Source: Xanthomonas floridensis (GTDB lineage: Bacteria; Pseudomonadota; Gammaproteobacteria; Xanthomonadales; Xanthomonadaceae). From it: a stretch of 64,000 nucleotides of DNA. Below are positions 29,663 through 38,708 of this stretch, piece by piece (positions within the stretch are counted from its first letter, which is position 1; every line of letters starts with the position of its first letter). Under the pieces are notes generated by a model. The model was not told the DNA's origin. It worked only from the letters and a program-made list of their open reading frames with translations, and made no database searches. The position numbers and the translations under genes are program-made. The DNA lies in contig NZ_LXNG01000023.1 of the NCBI RefSeq assembly GCF_001642575.1, positions 241,342 to 305,341 of the forward strand. Direction: 5' to 3'.

Positions 29663-30654
29663 CAGTGCGCGTCCCTTGCATGCAACATCGCCCGCAGACT
29701 CCCCACGCCCGGTTCGGCGAGGTAGGCCAGATGCTTGGCCTCCACACGCCCGCGCGTGACCGTGTCCAGGATCAAGCCGCAGGCCAACAACAGGAAGCCC
29801 AGCAGCATCAACGCCACGCACAGGATTGCCGTGGGAAAGCGCGGCACCAGGCCTGTCTGCAGGTAGGTTTCCAGCAAGGGGATCGCCAGCACGATCGACA
29901 ACGCAGCACTGAGCACGAAGCCGATCGAGAAGAACAGCAAGGGCCGTTCGGCCTTGAACAACTTGGCGATCGTGGTGAGGATGCGCCAGCCGTCGCGCCA
30001 GGTGTTCAATTTGCTCTGCGAGCCTTCCGGACGCACGCCGTAGGCGGTCTGCACCTCGGCCACCGGCATGCGCAGTTGCAGCGCATGCACGGCCAGTTCG
30101 GTTTCGGTTTCGAAACCATGCGCATGGGCCGCGAAGGATTTGACGTAGCGCCGCGAGAACACCCGGTACCCGGACAGCATGTCATCGAAGCTGCGCCCGA
30201 ACAGCAGCCCCACGCAGCGGGTCAGCAGGACGTTGCCCAGCCGATGCCCCGGCCGGTACGCGGCCTGCTGCTGGTCGCGACGCGCGCCGACCACCATGTC
30301 CAGCTGTTCGTCGACGAGCTTGCGCACCAATAAGGGCGCGGCGGCGGCATCGTAGGTCGCGTCGCCATCGACCAGTACATAGATGTCGGCCTCCACATCG
30401 GCAAAGCCACGCCGCACTACATTGCCCTTGCCCTGCAGCGCGACGCGGCAGACCTGTGCGCCGGCATCGGCCGCAATCGCAGCAGTCGCGTCGCTGGAAT
30501 TGTTGTCCAGCACGTGCACGACAGCGCCCGGCAGGGCCGCGGCGAAAGCGCCGACCACCTCGGCCACGGTCGCCGCCTCGTTGTGGCACGGCACCAACAC
30601 GGCGACGCGGATCCCGGACGCAAGCGCGGGATGGGGAAAGACGTTATCGGTCAT
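29662..30654 (-). CDS. Family 2 glycosyltransferase, polyprenyl-phosphate type
   Basis: A 330-residue glycosyltransferase with the GT-A marks V-L-V-P-C-H-N-E, D-N-N-S-S-D and the metal-binding D-G-D-A-T-Y-D near residue 100. M-L-S-G-Y-R-V-F-S-R-R is typical of dolichol/undecaprenyl-phosphate sugar transferases. Two C-terminal membrane helices (about 235-260 and 275-300) anchor it. It probably makes a lipid-linked sugar donor for the membrane transferases on each side. It starts 8 bp after the upstream gene. Confidence 0.85.
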   Translation of the reverse strand: MTDNVFPHPALASGIRVAVLVPCHNEAATVAEVVGAFAAALPGAVVHVLDNNSSDATAAIAADAGAQVCRVALQGKGNVVRRGFADVEADIYVLVDGDATYDAAAAPLLVRKLVDEQLDMVVGARRDQQQAAYRPGHRLGNVLLTRCVGLLFGRSFDDMLSGYRVFSRRYVKSFAAHAHGFETETELAVHALQLRMPVAEVQTAYGVRPEGSQSKLNTWRDGWRILTTIAKLFKAERPLLFFSIGFVLSAALSIVLAIPLLETYLQTGLVPRFPTAILCVALMLLGFLLLACGLILDTVTRGRVEAKHLAYLAEPGVGSLRAMLHARDAH

Positions 30655-30662
30655 TGCGGGAT

Positions 30663-32504
30663 CTAGGGTGCGGAAACGGTGACGGGTTGCTCCCACCAGT
30701 CCTCGACGCTGCCGTCGCGGCCGTGCAGGCGCAATCCCAACCAATGCGTGCCGGGTGGCCACGCCTGCGTGTCGAGCGTGGCGGAAAAGCCGACATTCGG
30801 ATGCTGCGGGTCGGTAGAGATTTTCCAATACGGGCGCACGTCCAGCGCACTGCCATACTCGGCGTTCGCCACCGGGCGGCCGTCGAGCAGCAGCTCCACA
30901 TCCGCCAGCCCGATGCCATCCTTGAAGGCCCAGCCGCGCACCTGCACCCGGCCGGCGACGTTCGCATCCGGCAGCGGCGTATCGATCCAGGCCATTGCCG
31001 GGGCCACGCATGGCCCGGGTACACGCTGCGCCGGCAATGCGAACAACAGGAAGCGTTGGTAGCCATGATCGGTGGAGACCACGGTCGGCGGCGGCAACGG
31101 CCCGACCATGTCGCAGATGGCGTGATAGCGCGCGAGCAGATCGCGGTAGCGCTGATCGCTGGGCGACAGCACCAGCAATCGCGGTCCCTCACGCGTGCCG
31201 TCGCTGAGCAGGCCCCACTGCTGCAGCTGCGCGCTGCGCCCGTGCTTGTCGTTCAACCCGGCGTGCAGCACCTCGATTTGCGCATTGCGCAACTGAAAAC
31301 CGAGCTCGGCGCCGACCTTGAAATTCTCCGCCAGCACGCGCGTGCCCGGCGGCATCTGTGCCAGCTGGCGCTTGACCGCACGCGCCAGATCGTTCCAGCC
31401 GGCAAAATTGCGCGGGTAGTATTTTTCGCCGGCCGCATGCGCGCGAATGGCGGGCACCGACACCGCCAGGTAATACCCATACGCGCCGAGCATGCCGAGC
31501 AACGCAAGCAGCCAGGCGGCACGCCGCAGCACATGCGGCCAGCGCATCAGGATCATCGGCACCGGCACCAGCAGCGCGAGATAGCCGGGCAGCGGCCAAT
31601 GAAAGCTGATGCGTTCGGCATCGCTGAAGAAGCCGAGCACGAAGATCGCCACGGTGGAGATGCCGCCCAGCAAGCCGAAGTAGCGCCATTGCGCACGTGA
31701 CCCGCCGCCAGTGCGGGTGCCGGCCAGGCCCACCTTGAGCATCGCCCACGCCAATAGCGGCGTCACCGCCACCGCCTGGATCAGCAGGAACCACAGCCCG
31801 CTGATCTGGAACCGCCACGGATGCCGATCGACCAGCTGGAAGCGCAGCCCGGCCTCGTCATGGTCGGTGTTCCAGAACAACAGCGGCAGCCAGCTCACTG
31901 CGCCCACCGTCAGCGCCATCCAGATACGCGGGTCGCGCAGCACCGCGCGCCCCTGCGGAATGCACAGCAGCGCAATGCAGCCCACCCCGATCACGCCGAC
32001 AAAGCGGTAGTGGCTGAGCGCCCCGATGACCAGGCCGATGGCGAGCTCCAGCGCACTGGTGGCGTCGACCTCGCGCAACAGGCGTGCGCCGGCATCCATG
32101 CACAGCACCGCGGCCAGGGCCATCGGCACGTCCGGCACCGCCAGGATGCCCAGCGTGGCCGACAGCGGCATCAGCAGCGTCAGGCTGCCCGCCTGCCACC
32201 CGAGTGTGGAGCCGAACCAGCGCGTGGCAATGTGCGCGATCAACCACGGCAGCAACGCGGCGATGGCCAGAAACGGCAGCCGCAACGCCAGTAGATGATG
32301 CCCACCGAGCTCGACACCCAGCCGCGTCAGCCAGGCGGTCATGCCCGGCAGATCCGAATACGCCGCGGCCAGATGCTGGCCTTCCTGCCAGTAGAACGCC
32401 TCGTCCACGAACAACGGCAACCGAGCAGCGATCAACAGCTTGACGGCCGTCGCCAGTGTCCACAGGATCACGAAGGTGCGATGCGCGCGTTGGTCCCCCT
32501 GCAT
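30663..32504 (-). CDS. GT39/ArnT-like membrane glycosyltransferase with C-terminal extension
   Basis: A 613-residue membrane protein (ATG at 32504; an in-frame GTG at 32528 adds eight residues). The first loop has D-E-A-F-Y-W-Q-E-G-Q-H-L and Y-S-D-L-P-G-M-T-A-W-L, characteristic of PMT/ArnT-type transferases. About ten transmembrane helices follow to residue ~370, then a soluble domain; the last ~110 residues look like a beta-sandwich (W-A-F-K-D-G-I-G-L-A-D-V-E-L-L-L-D-G). First gene of a three-gene operon. The acceptor is not evident. Confidence 0.83.
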   Translation of the reverse strand: MQGDQRAHRTFVILWTLATAVKLLIAARLPLFVDEAFYWQEGQHLAAAYSDLPGMTAWLTRLGVELGGHHLLALRLPFLAIAALLPWLIAHIATRWFGSTLGWQAGSLTLLMPLSATLGILAVPDVPMALAAVLCMDAGARLLREVDATSALELAIGLVIGALSHYRFVGVIGVGCIALLCIPQGRAVLRDPRIWMALTVGAVSWLPLLFWNTDHDEAGLRFQLVDRHPWRFQISGLWFLLIQAVAVTPLLAWAMLKVGLAGTRTGGGSRAQWRYFGLLGGISTVAIFVLGFFSDAERISFHWPLPGYLALLVPVPMILMRWPHVLRRAAWLLALLGMLGAYGYYLAVSVPAIRAHAAGEKYYPRNFAGWNDLARAVKRQLAQMPPGTRVLAENFKVGAELGFQLRNAQIEVLHAGLNDKHGRSAQLQQWGLLSDGTREGPRLLVLSPSDQRYRDLLARYHAICDMVGPLPPPTVVSTDHGYQRFLLFALPAQRVPGPCVAPAMAWIDTPLPDANVAGRVQVRGWAFKDGIGLADVELLLDGRPVANAEYGSALDVRPYWKISTDPQHPNVGFSATLDTQAWPPGTHWLGLRLHGRDGSVEDWWEQPVTVSAP

Positions 32505-32541
32505 TGCCCTGTGCACTCTTCTTTTCACCTACGGAATTGTG

Positions 32542-33495
32542 ATGTCGACACCGCTGCGTTCCACGGAAATGCTAACCGATGCGCTGCGCCAATCGCTGCG
32601 GCGCGCGCAAGACCAGGTCAATTCGCTGCTGCTGGGCAAGGCGCAGGAGGTGCGGCTGGCGTTCGTGGCACTGCTGTCCGGGGGACATTTATTGATCGAA
32701 GACCTGCCTGGCCTGGGCAAGACCACCCTGGCCCACGCCATGGCCTCCAGCCTGGGGCTGGGTTTCCAGCGCGTGCAGTTCACCTCGGACCTGTTGCCGG
32801 CCGATGTGCTGGGCGTGTCGGTCTACGATGCCGCTTCGCGCCAGTTTCAGTTCCATCCCGGCCCGGTGTTCACCAACGTGCTGCTGGCCGATGAAATCAA
32901 TCGCGCTCCGCCGCGCACGCAGAGTTCCTTGCTGGAAGCGATGGCCGAACAGCAGGTCACCCTCGATGGCGTCACGCACGCCCTGCCCGAGCCGTTCTTC
33001 GTGATCGCCACGCAGAACCCGGTGGACCTGTCGGGTACGTTTCCCCTGCCCGATTCGCAGCTGGACCGCTTCCTGCTGCGGCTGAGCCTGGGCTACCCCA
33101 GCGCCGATGCCGAACGCGCCCTGTTGTCGGGCACCGACCGGCGCGAATTGATCGCCCAGGCCGCACCGCAGCTCAGCGATACCGACGTGGTGGCTCTGCG
33201 CGCCGGGGTCAGCCAGATCCACACCAGCGATGCGTTGATCGCCTATGTACAGGCGCTGCTGCTACGCAGCCGCCAGCATGCCGGGGTGCGGGTGGGGCTG
33301 TCGCCGCGCGCCGGCATCGCGCTGCTGCGCGCTGCCAAGGCTTACGCGCTGCTGCTGGGGCGTGAGCATGTGCTGCCGGAAGACGTGCAGGCGCTATTTG
33401 TGGCCGTGGCCGGGCACCGGCTGGTGCCGGAAGCCGAATCCTCGTCCGGACCGGCGCTGGCCAAGGCGCTCCTGCACAGCGTGCCGGTGGACTGA
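32542..33495 (+). CDS. MoxR family AAA+ ATPase
   Basis: A 317-residue MoxR-type ATPase, thought to act as a chaperone for metal-loading or envelope complexes. Walker A is D-L-P-G-L-G-K-T-T near residue 55, Walker B L-A-D-E-I-N-R-A-P near 117, followed by A-T-Q-N-P and L-D-R-F sensor regions. It starts 37 bp from a divergent gene and is followed by DUF58 and transglutaminase genes, a standard cluster. Confidence 0.93.
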   Translation: MSTPLRSTEMLTDALRQSLRRAQDQVNSLLLGKAQEVRLAFVALLSGGHLLIEDLPGLGKTTLAHAMASSLGLGFQRVQFTSDLLPADVLGVSVYDAASRQFQFHPGPVFTNVLLADEINRAPPRTQSSLLEAMAEQQVTLDGVTHALPEPFFVIATQNPVDLSGTFPLPDSQLDRFLLRLSLGYPSADAERALLSGTDRRELIAQAAPQLSDTDVVALRAGVSQIHTSDALIAYVQALLLRSRQHAGVRVGLSPRAGIALLRAAKAYALLLGREHVLPEDVQALFVAVAGHRLVPEAESSSGPALAKALLHSVPVD

Positions 33496-33500
33496 TACCG

Positions 33501-34457
33501 GTGCGTGCGTCATTGCGCGGCATTGGCCGCCGACTCAGCCTGCTGGCCCGTCCGCGGAGCGCGGAAGCCTTGCCGATCGTGCTGGATCGCCGCCGCATCT
33601 ATGTGCTGCCGACCCGCTTCGGGCTGTTCGTCACCGCATTGTTGCTGGCGATGCTGCTGGGCGCGTTGAACTACAACAACAATCCGGCGCTGCTGCTGGC
33701 CTTGCTGCTGGCTACCGCAGGGATTGCCAGCAGCATCATGGCGCACCTGCAGTTATCGGCGCTGCGCGTGGAGGCAGTCTCGGCCGAACCGGTGGTCGCC
33801 GGCGAACCGCTGCGCATGCGGGTGTCGCTGGCCCGCCGCGACACCCGCCTGCGGCGTGGCCTGCGCCTGGATCACATGGACAACAGCGGCTTCTGTTCGC
33901 TGCTCGATCACGACAACGCCGAGGTCGACCTGCTGGTGCCCACCACCCGGCGCGGCTGGCAGGACATCGAACGCATCCGCCTGTCCAGTACCCAGCCGCT
34001 GGGGCTGGTGCGTGCGTGGTCCTGGGTGTGGCCGGAAACGCCGCTGCTGGCCTACCCCCGGCCCGAGGATCACGGCCCCACCCTGCCGGACGGCGCCGGC
34101 GCGCCCAACCAGACCCGGCTGCACGCCCAGGGCGAGGAACTGCACCAACTGCGCCCGTACCGCGCCGGCGATGCACCGCGCACGATCTCCTGGAAGCATT
34201 CGGCCCGCCGCGACACCCTGTTGGTGCGCGAATACGAGCAGCCGCTCGGCATCGAAGTGACGCTCGACTGGCGCACGCTGCACGCACTGCCCTACGAACG
34301 CCGCATCGCGCGGCTGGCACGCTGGGTCGACCTGGCCGAACGCGACGGGCGCCGCTATCGCCTGTTGCTTCCCGGCCAGCCGCCGCTGGGGCCTGCGCAA
34401 GGGCCCTCGCACCATCATCTGTGTCTGCGCGCCCTGGCACTGCTTCCCCATGACTGA
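33501..34457 (+). CDS. DUF58 domain protein
   Basis: A 318-residue protein with two N-terminal membrane helices (about 39-75) and a DUF58 domain (near residues 210-250, motif R-P-Y-R-A-G-D-A-P-R-T-I-S-W-K-H-S-A-R), a VWA-like fold normally paired with MoxR. It starts with GTG six bases after the moxR stop and overlaps the next gene by eight bases. Confidence 0.9.
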   Translation: MRASLRGIGRRLSLLARPRSAEALPIVLDRRRIYVLPTRFGLFVTALLLAMLLGALNYNNNPALLLALLLATAGIASSIMAHLQLSALRVEAVSAEPVVAGEPLRMRVSLARRDTRLRRGLRLDHMDNSGFCSLLDHDNAEVDLLVPTTRRGWQDIERIRLSSTQPLGLVRAWSWVWPETPLLAYPRPEDHGPTLPDGAGAPNQTRLHAQGEELHQLRPYRAGDAPRTISWKHSARRDTLLVREYEQPLGIEVTLDWRTLHALPYERRIARLARWVDLAERDGRRYRLLLPGQPPLGPAQGPSHHHLCLRALALLPHD

Positions 34458-36402
34458 GCCGGCCCTTTCCATTTCACAGGCCAGCCGTGGCTGGGTACTG
34501 GCCACCAGCTGGCTGGCGCTGGCGCCGCTGCTACTGCAGTTGCCTGGCCTGCTCGCCACCACCATCGCGGTGGCCGCCGTGCTGGTCGGGGCAGTGAGCT
34601 GGCGCGGCAGCCTGCTGGCGCCGTTGCGGCTGTTGCTGGTGATCGCGATGCTGGCGGCGGTGTACTGGCAGATCGGCATGCGCTTCGGCCGCGATACCGG
34701 CTGCGCGGTGCTGGCCGCGATGCTGGCGATCAAGGCGTCCGAACTGCGCACCCTGCGCGATGCGCGCAGCCTGCTCGGCTTTGCGCTGTTCGCTCCATTC
34801 GCCGCATTCCTGCTCGATCAAGGGCCGGCGACGATGGGCCTGGCGCTGCTGGCCGTGCTCAGCGCCCTGCTCAGCATGCAGCGGCTGGCCGACGAGGAGC
34901 ACCGCACCACCACGCCCACCCTGCGCCTGCAGTTGCGCGGCATCGGCAAGCTGGTAGCCATCGGGGTACCGCTGGCGCTGACCACGTTCTGGTTGCTGCC
35001 GCGCCTGAGTTCTCCGCTATGGGGCGTGCCCGAGCGCGCACTGTCGCGGCCCGGCCTGTCGGACAACATGTCGCCGGGCGAATGGATCGACCTGATGGCC
35101 GACGACAGCCCGGCGCTGCGCGTGCAGTTCACCGGCAAGCCGCCGCCGCCGCCGCAGCGCTACTGGCGCGGGCCGGTGATGTGGGATTTCGACGGCCGCA
35201 GCTGGCAACGGGCGCGCTGGACCGGCCGCAGCCAACCGGCATCGGTCACGCCCGGCCCGCAGACCTATCGTTATCGCCTGGATTACGAGCCCACCGATCG
35301 TCGCCAGCTGGTCTCGCTGGACCTGCCGACCCAGGGCGTTGCCAATGCCGACCTCTCGCCCGACTACGAATTGTTTGCGCAGCGCCCCTTGAGTGCGCTG
35401 ACCCGCTGGGAACTGCAATCGGCACCGCCGGCACGGTTCGACACCGACCTGCCCGAGCAGTTGCGCAAACGCGCGCTCGCGCTGCCGCCCGGCTTCAATC
35501 CACGCACGCTCATGCTGGCCCGGCAATGGCGCGCCGAGGCTGGCGGCAACGACGATGCCATCGTGCAACGGGCGCTGCAGTGGATCACCCGCGAATTCGC
35601 CTACACGCTGGACACACCGCTGCTGGGCCGCAACAGCGTCGACGAATTCCTGTTCCAGCAGAAGGCCGGATTCTGCGAGCACTTCAGCTCCTCGTTCGTG
35701 GTGCTGATGCGCGCCGCCGGCATCCCCGCGCGCGTGGTCACCGGATATGCCGGCGGCACCTACAACAGTTTCGGCAACTATTGGGTAGTGCGCCGCATGG
35801 ATGCGCACGCCTGGACCGAGGTATGGCTGGCAGGCCGCGGCTGGGTTCGCGTGGACCCCACTGCCGCAGTGGCGCCCGAGCGCATCTACGACACGCTGGA
35901 GGATCGCCTGCAGAGCGGTGGCGGCAACGACTTCGCCCAGCTCGGCGCCTGGGCCAGCCTGGGCCAGGTCAGCGACTGGCTGCGCCGCGGCTGGAACGAT
36001 CTGGTGCTGTCCTTCAATGCCGACCGCCAGCAGCGGCTGCTGCAACCGTTCGGCATCGAGCGCCTGGACCCCGCCCAGCTGGCTGCCATCTTCGGCGTGT
36101 TCGCCGTCAGTGCCCTGGCCTGGATGGGTTGGCTGCTGGCGCGCGGCGAACGCGAACGCGATCCGCTGTTGCGCGCCTGGCATCGGCTGGGCCGCCGTTA
36201 CGGCAAGCTTGGCCTAGCGCGCGAACCGCACGAACCGGCCATCACCTGGGCACAACGCGTCGCCCGCACACACCCCGACACGACATTGTTGGCACTCAGC
36301 CAACGTTTCGCTGCCGCGCGATACGCTGGCGCTGATTCGGACAGCGCCTCACTTCTGAAAGACTTGCTGCAGCATCGCCCGCGAACCGGAGCTTCCTCAT
36401 GA
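34450..36402 (+). CDS. Transglutaminase-like membrane protein (TgpA family)
   Basis: A 650-residue protein with several N-terminal membrane helices, a periplasmic transglutaminase core and a last membrane helix at about 540-560 before a cytoplasmic tail. The catalytic triad is visible: Cys in A-G-F-C-E-H-F near residue 410, His in D-A-H-A-W-T-E-V-W near 451, Asp in V-D-P-T-A-A-V near 467. Relatives such as P. aeruginosa TgpA are essential membrane transglutaminases. It overlaps slp by four bases. Confidence 0.92.
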   Translation: MTEPALSISQASRGWVLATSWLALAPLLLQLPGLLATTIAVAAVLVGAVSWRGSLLAPLRLLLVIAMLAAVYWQIGMRFGRDTGCAVLAAMLAIKASELRTLRDARSLLGFALFAPFAAFLLDQGPATMGLALLAVLSALLSMQRLADEEHRTTTPTLRLQLRGIGKLVAIGVPLALTTFWLLPRLSSPLWGVPERALSRPGLSDNMSPGEWIDLMADDSPALRVQFTGKPPPPPQRYWRGPVMWDFDGRSWQRARWTGRSQPASVTPGPQTYRYRLDYEPTDRRQLVSLDLPTQGVANADLSPDYELFAQRPLSALTRWELQSAPPARFDTDLPEQLRKRALALPPGFNPRTLMLARQWRAEAGGNDDAIVQRALQWITREFAYTLDTPLLGRNSVDEFLFQQKAGFCEHFSSSFVVLMRAAGIPARVVTGYAGGTYNSFGNYWVVRRMDAHAWTEVWLAGRGWVRVDPTAAVAPERIYDTLEDRLQSGGGNDFAQLGAWASLGQVSDWLRRGWNDLVLSFNADRQQRLLQPFGIERLDPAQLAAIFGVFAVSALAWMGWLLARGERERDPLLRAWHRLGRRYGKLGLAREPHEPAITWAQRVARTHPDTTLLALSQRFAAARYAGADSDSASLLKDLLQHRPRTGASS

Positions 36403-36932
36403 GTACCCGTTTTCTGATTCCCATTGTCGCTGTGCTCGGGCTCGCAGCCTGCGCTACCGCACCCAAGCCGCTGCAGGGCCAGTTCCCCACGGTCAGCCCG
36501 AGCGATTCCACTGCCAGCGCACAACTCGGCACCTCGGTGCGTTGGGGCGGCAAGATCATCCAGACCAAGCCCAGCCAGGGCCAGACCTGCTTCGAGCTGA
36601 TTTCGCGTCCGCTCAACGCCAGCGGGCGTCCGGATCGCAATGCCGTGGATGCCAGCGATGGCCGCTTCCTGGCCTGCCGCGCAGGCTTCTACGATCCGGC
36701 AGTCTTCGAGCCCGGCCGCGAAGTCACCTTCATCGGCAAGATCGAGGGGTATGAAACCACCAAGATCGGCGAGTACGACTACAAGCTGCCCAAGGTGGCG
36801 GCCGACGTGGTCTACCTGTGGCCGGAAGTGCGCGACGTCGACGTGATTCCGGCCTACCCGTACGGCCCGTGGGGCGACCCGTGGGGTCCGCGCTGGGGTG
36901 GCGGCTGGGGCTGGGGCCGCGGCTGGTGGTAA
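36399..36932 (+). CDS. Slp family outer-membrane lipoprotein
   Basis: A 177-residue lipoprotein of the Slp (starvation-inducible) family. The signal ends in L-A-A-C with the Cys at residue 18. R-W-G-G-K-I-I and F-I-G-K-I-E-G-Y-E are family-like. The C-terminal ~25 residues are almost only Gly, Trp, Pro and Arg (W-G-D-P-W-G-P-R-W-G-G), an unusual tail. It overlaps the transglutaminase gene by four bases and is followed by a strong terminator. Confidence 0.88.
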   Translation: MSTRFLIPIVAVLGLAACATAPKPLQGQFPTVSPSDSTASAQLGTSVRWGGKIIQTKPSQGQTCFELISRPLNASGRPDRNAVDASDGRFLACRAGFYDPAVFEPGREVTFIGKIEGYETTKIGEYDYKLPKVAADVVYLWPEVRDVDVIPAYPYGPWGDPWGPRWGGGWGWGRGWW

Positions 36933-36956
36933 TCCACCGCTGAGCCAGCCGTGATG

Positions 36957-36988
36957 CAAAACGCCGCTCTTGAAGGAGCGGCGTTTTG
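36957..36988 (+). terminator. Terminator after the moxR-slp operon
   Basis: CAAAACGCCGCTC-ttgaag-GAGCGGCGTTTTG is a perfect 13-bp stem with A and T runs at each side, 25 bp after the slp stop. The gene-free interval to 37238 holds nothing else I can support. Confidence 0.92.
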
Positions 36989-37238
36989 ATTTGTGCGGGT
37001 CAAACGGTCTGCATTAGCGCGTTTCTGCTGGATACTTATTCGCCATCTCGCCTATTCCGGCGCTGCGCGAGCGTAACGAGCCCTGCAGGACCTGCGACGG
37101 CGCGGCTGCCGTATGAGTGCGTACTGGGGTGCATGGCCGGGCAACCTCAGCACTGACAATCGGCCATGCCCACCCTTGGCCAGCTCCTGACGCTGGACCG
37201 CCTGTTCGGCCACATCGGTGGCAGGGTGCCGCGATCCA

Positions 37239-37589
37239 TCAAGGCGTACCAAATCGCCCCAATGGCGCCCCGGCCAGCAGATGCAGATGGATATGGAACA
37301 CCGTCTGCCCGGCATGCTCGCGACAATTCATCACGATGCGGTAGCCGTCTTGCGCCAGGCCCTGCTCACGTGCGTAAGCGGCAGCGGCGAGCGCCAACTT
37401 GCCGACCAGCAATGCCTGCTCCGGCGGCACATCGTCCAGGGTGGGAATGGCATGTTGCTTGGGAATGAATAGCACATGCACCGGTGCCTGCGGCGCGATG
37501 TCTTCAAAGCCCAGCACTTCGTCGTCTTCATAAACGATGGTGGCGGGAATTTCGCGGCGAATGATCTTGCCGAAGATAGTGTCGGTCAT
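37239..37589 (-). CDS. HIT family hydrolase (HinT-like)
   Basis: A 116-residue histidine-triad protein that would hydrolyse purine nucleoside phosphoramidates or adenylates. The triad H-I-H-L-H-L-L is complete at residues ~98-104. I-I-R-R-E-I-P, V-L-G-F-E-D-I-A-P-Q-A and H-V-L-F-I-P-K are family marks. It lies between a convergent slp gene and recR on the same strand. Confidence 0.95.
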   Translation of the reverse strand: MTDTIFGKIIRREIPATIVYEDDEVLGFEDIAPQAPVHVLFIPKQHAIPTLDDVPPEQALLVGKLALAAAAYAREQGLAQDGYRIVMNCREHAGQTVFHIHLHLLAGAPLGRFGTP

Positions 37590-37591
37590 GG

Positions 37592-37690
37592 CGGGAATCG
37601 GGAATCGGGATTGGGGAATCGCGAGAGCTTACAGCCCTTGCTTCTGACGTTGCTTCTGCGATTCCCCATTCCCGACTCCCGATTCCCTGC
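37592..37690. repeat. GGGAATCG inverted-repeat element downstream of recR
   Basis: Several GGGAATCGGGAATCG-type units on the left are matched by CGATTCCC/ATTCCCGACTCCC units on the right, forming a large imperfect hairpin in the whole gap between the HIT gene and recR. A second element of the same type lies upstream of recR. Such units are common in Xanthomonas intergenic regions, from general knowledge. Confidence 0.75.
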
Positions 37691-37692
37691 CG

Positions 37693-38286
37693 TCAAAGCA
37701 CCTCACTGCGCGTGCCGAAGGCATGCGACAGGGTGCCGCGGTCTACGTATTCCAGCTCGCCGCCCAGCGGCATGCCCTGGGCAAGCCGGCTTGGGCGTAC
37801 CGCATGCTGGCGGGCCAGCTGTGCCAGGTAATGCGCAGTGGCTTCGCCTTCCACGGTGGCATTGGTGGCGATGATCATTTCGGTGACCTCGCCGGCGGCC
37901 AGGCGCTCGCCGAGCCGGTCCAGCCCCAGTTCGCGCGGGCCGATGCCATCCAGCGGCGACAGCCGTCCCTGCAGGATGAAGTACAGGCCGCGGTAGCCGG
38001 TGGCGTGCTCGATCGCCAGGCGGTCGGCCGGCGATTCCACGACGCACAGTTGCTGCCGATCGCGGCTGCTGCTGGCGCAGATCGCGCAGATGTCCGACTC
38101 GGTGAAGTCACGGCACTGCACGCAATGCCCGACCTTTTCCACCGCATTGCCCAATGCCGCGGCCAGACGCCGCCCACCCTCGCGCTCGCGCTCGAGCACG
38201 TGGTACGCCATGCGCTGTGCAGATTTCTGGCCCACACCCGGCAACACCCGGAAGGCCTCGATCAGTTGTTCGAGTAAGGAGGACAT
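37693..38286 (-). CDS. recR: Recombination mediator RecR
   Basis: RecR works with RecO/RecF to load RecA at gaps. The 197-residue protein has the helix-hairpin-helix (L-P-G-V-G-Q-K-S-A), the zinc cysteines C-V-Q-C and C-A-I-C near residues 55-70, and the Toprim segment with V-V-E-S-P-A-D near 80. The ATG at 38286 gives the usual M-S-S-L-L-E-Q-L-I start. Confidence 0.97.
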   Translation of the reverse strand: MSSLLEQLIEAFRVLPGVGQKSAQRMAYHVLEREREGGRRLAAALGNAVEKVGHCVQCRDFTESDICAICASSSRDRQQLCVVESPADRLAIEHATGYRGLYFILQGRLSPLDGIGPRELGLDRLGERLAAGEVTEMIIATNATVEGEATAHYLAQLARQHAVRPSRLAQGMPLGGELEYVDRGTLSHAFGTRSEVL

Positions 38287-38288
38287 TG

Positions 38289-38378
38289 GGGTTGGGAATC
38301 GAGAATCGGGAGTTGGGAATCGCAATAGCAAAGCCATCTCGCTCTACGATTCCCGGTTCCCCACTCCCGATTCCCCGC
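38289..38378. repeat. GGGAATCG inverted-repeat element between ybaB and recR
   Basis: GGGAATCGAGAATCGGGA units facing GATTCCCGGTTCCCC/CCCGATTCCCC units, filling the 95-bp gap between ybaB and recR. It belongs to the same family as the element at 37592-37690. Confidence 0.72.
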
Positions 38379-38381
38379 CTC

Positions 38382-38702
38382 TCAGAACGGCAACTTCATG
38401 CCGGGCGGCAACTGCATGCCGGCAGTGGCCGAACCCATGCGGTCCTTGGATTCGGCATCGATCTTGTTGGAGGCGTCGTTGAAGGCGGCGGCAATCAGGT
38501 CCTCGGCCATCTCCTGGTCGGAGAGGATGCTCGGGTCGATGCGCACCTTGCGGCACTCCTTGGCGCCGGTCAGCGTCACGCTGACCATGCCGCCGCCGGC
38601 AGTGCCGGTGACTTCCAGCTTGGCCAGTTCTTCCTGGGCGCGCTGCAGGTTTTCCTGCATCTTCTGCGCCTGCTGCATCAGTTGGGCAATGTTTCCACGC
38701 AT
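38382..38702 (-). CDS. YbaB/EbfC nucleoid-associated protein
   Basis: A 106-residue DNA-binding protein. It has the expected helix rich in Gln and Glu ([14 protein letters not shown]), [10 protein letters not shown], and V-R-I-D-P-S-I-L. It starts 6 bp after dnaX and precedes recR, the standard order. Confidence 0.96.
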   Translation of the reverse strand: MRGNIAQLMQQAQKMQENLQRAQEELAKLEVTGTAGGGMVSVTLTGAKECRKVRIDPSILSDQEMAEDLIAAAFNDASNKIDAESKDRMGSATAGMQLPPGMKLPF

Positions 38703-38708
38703 GGGTCG

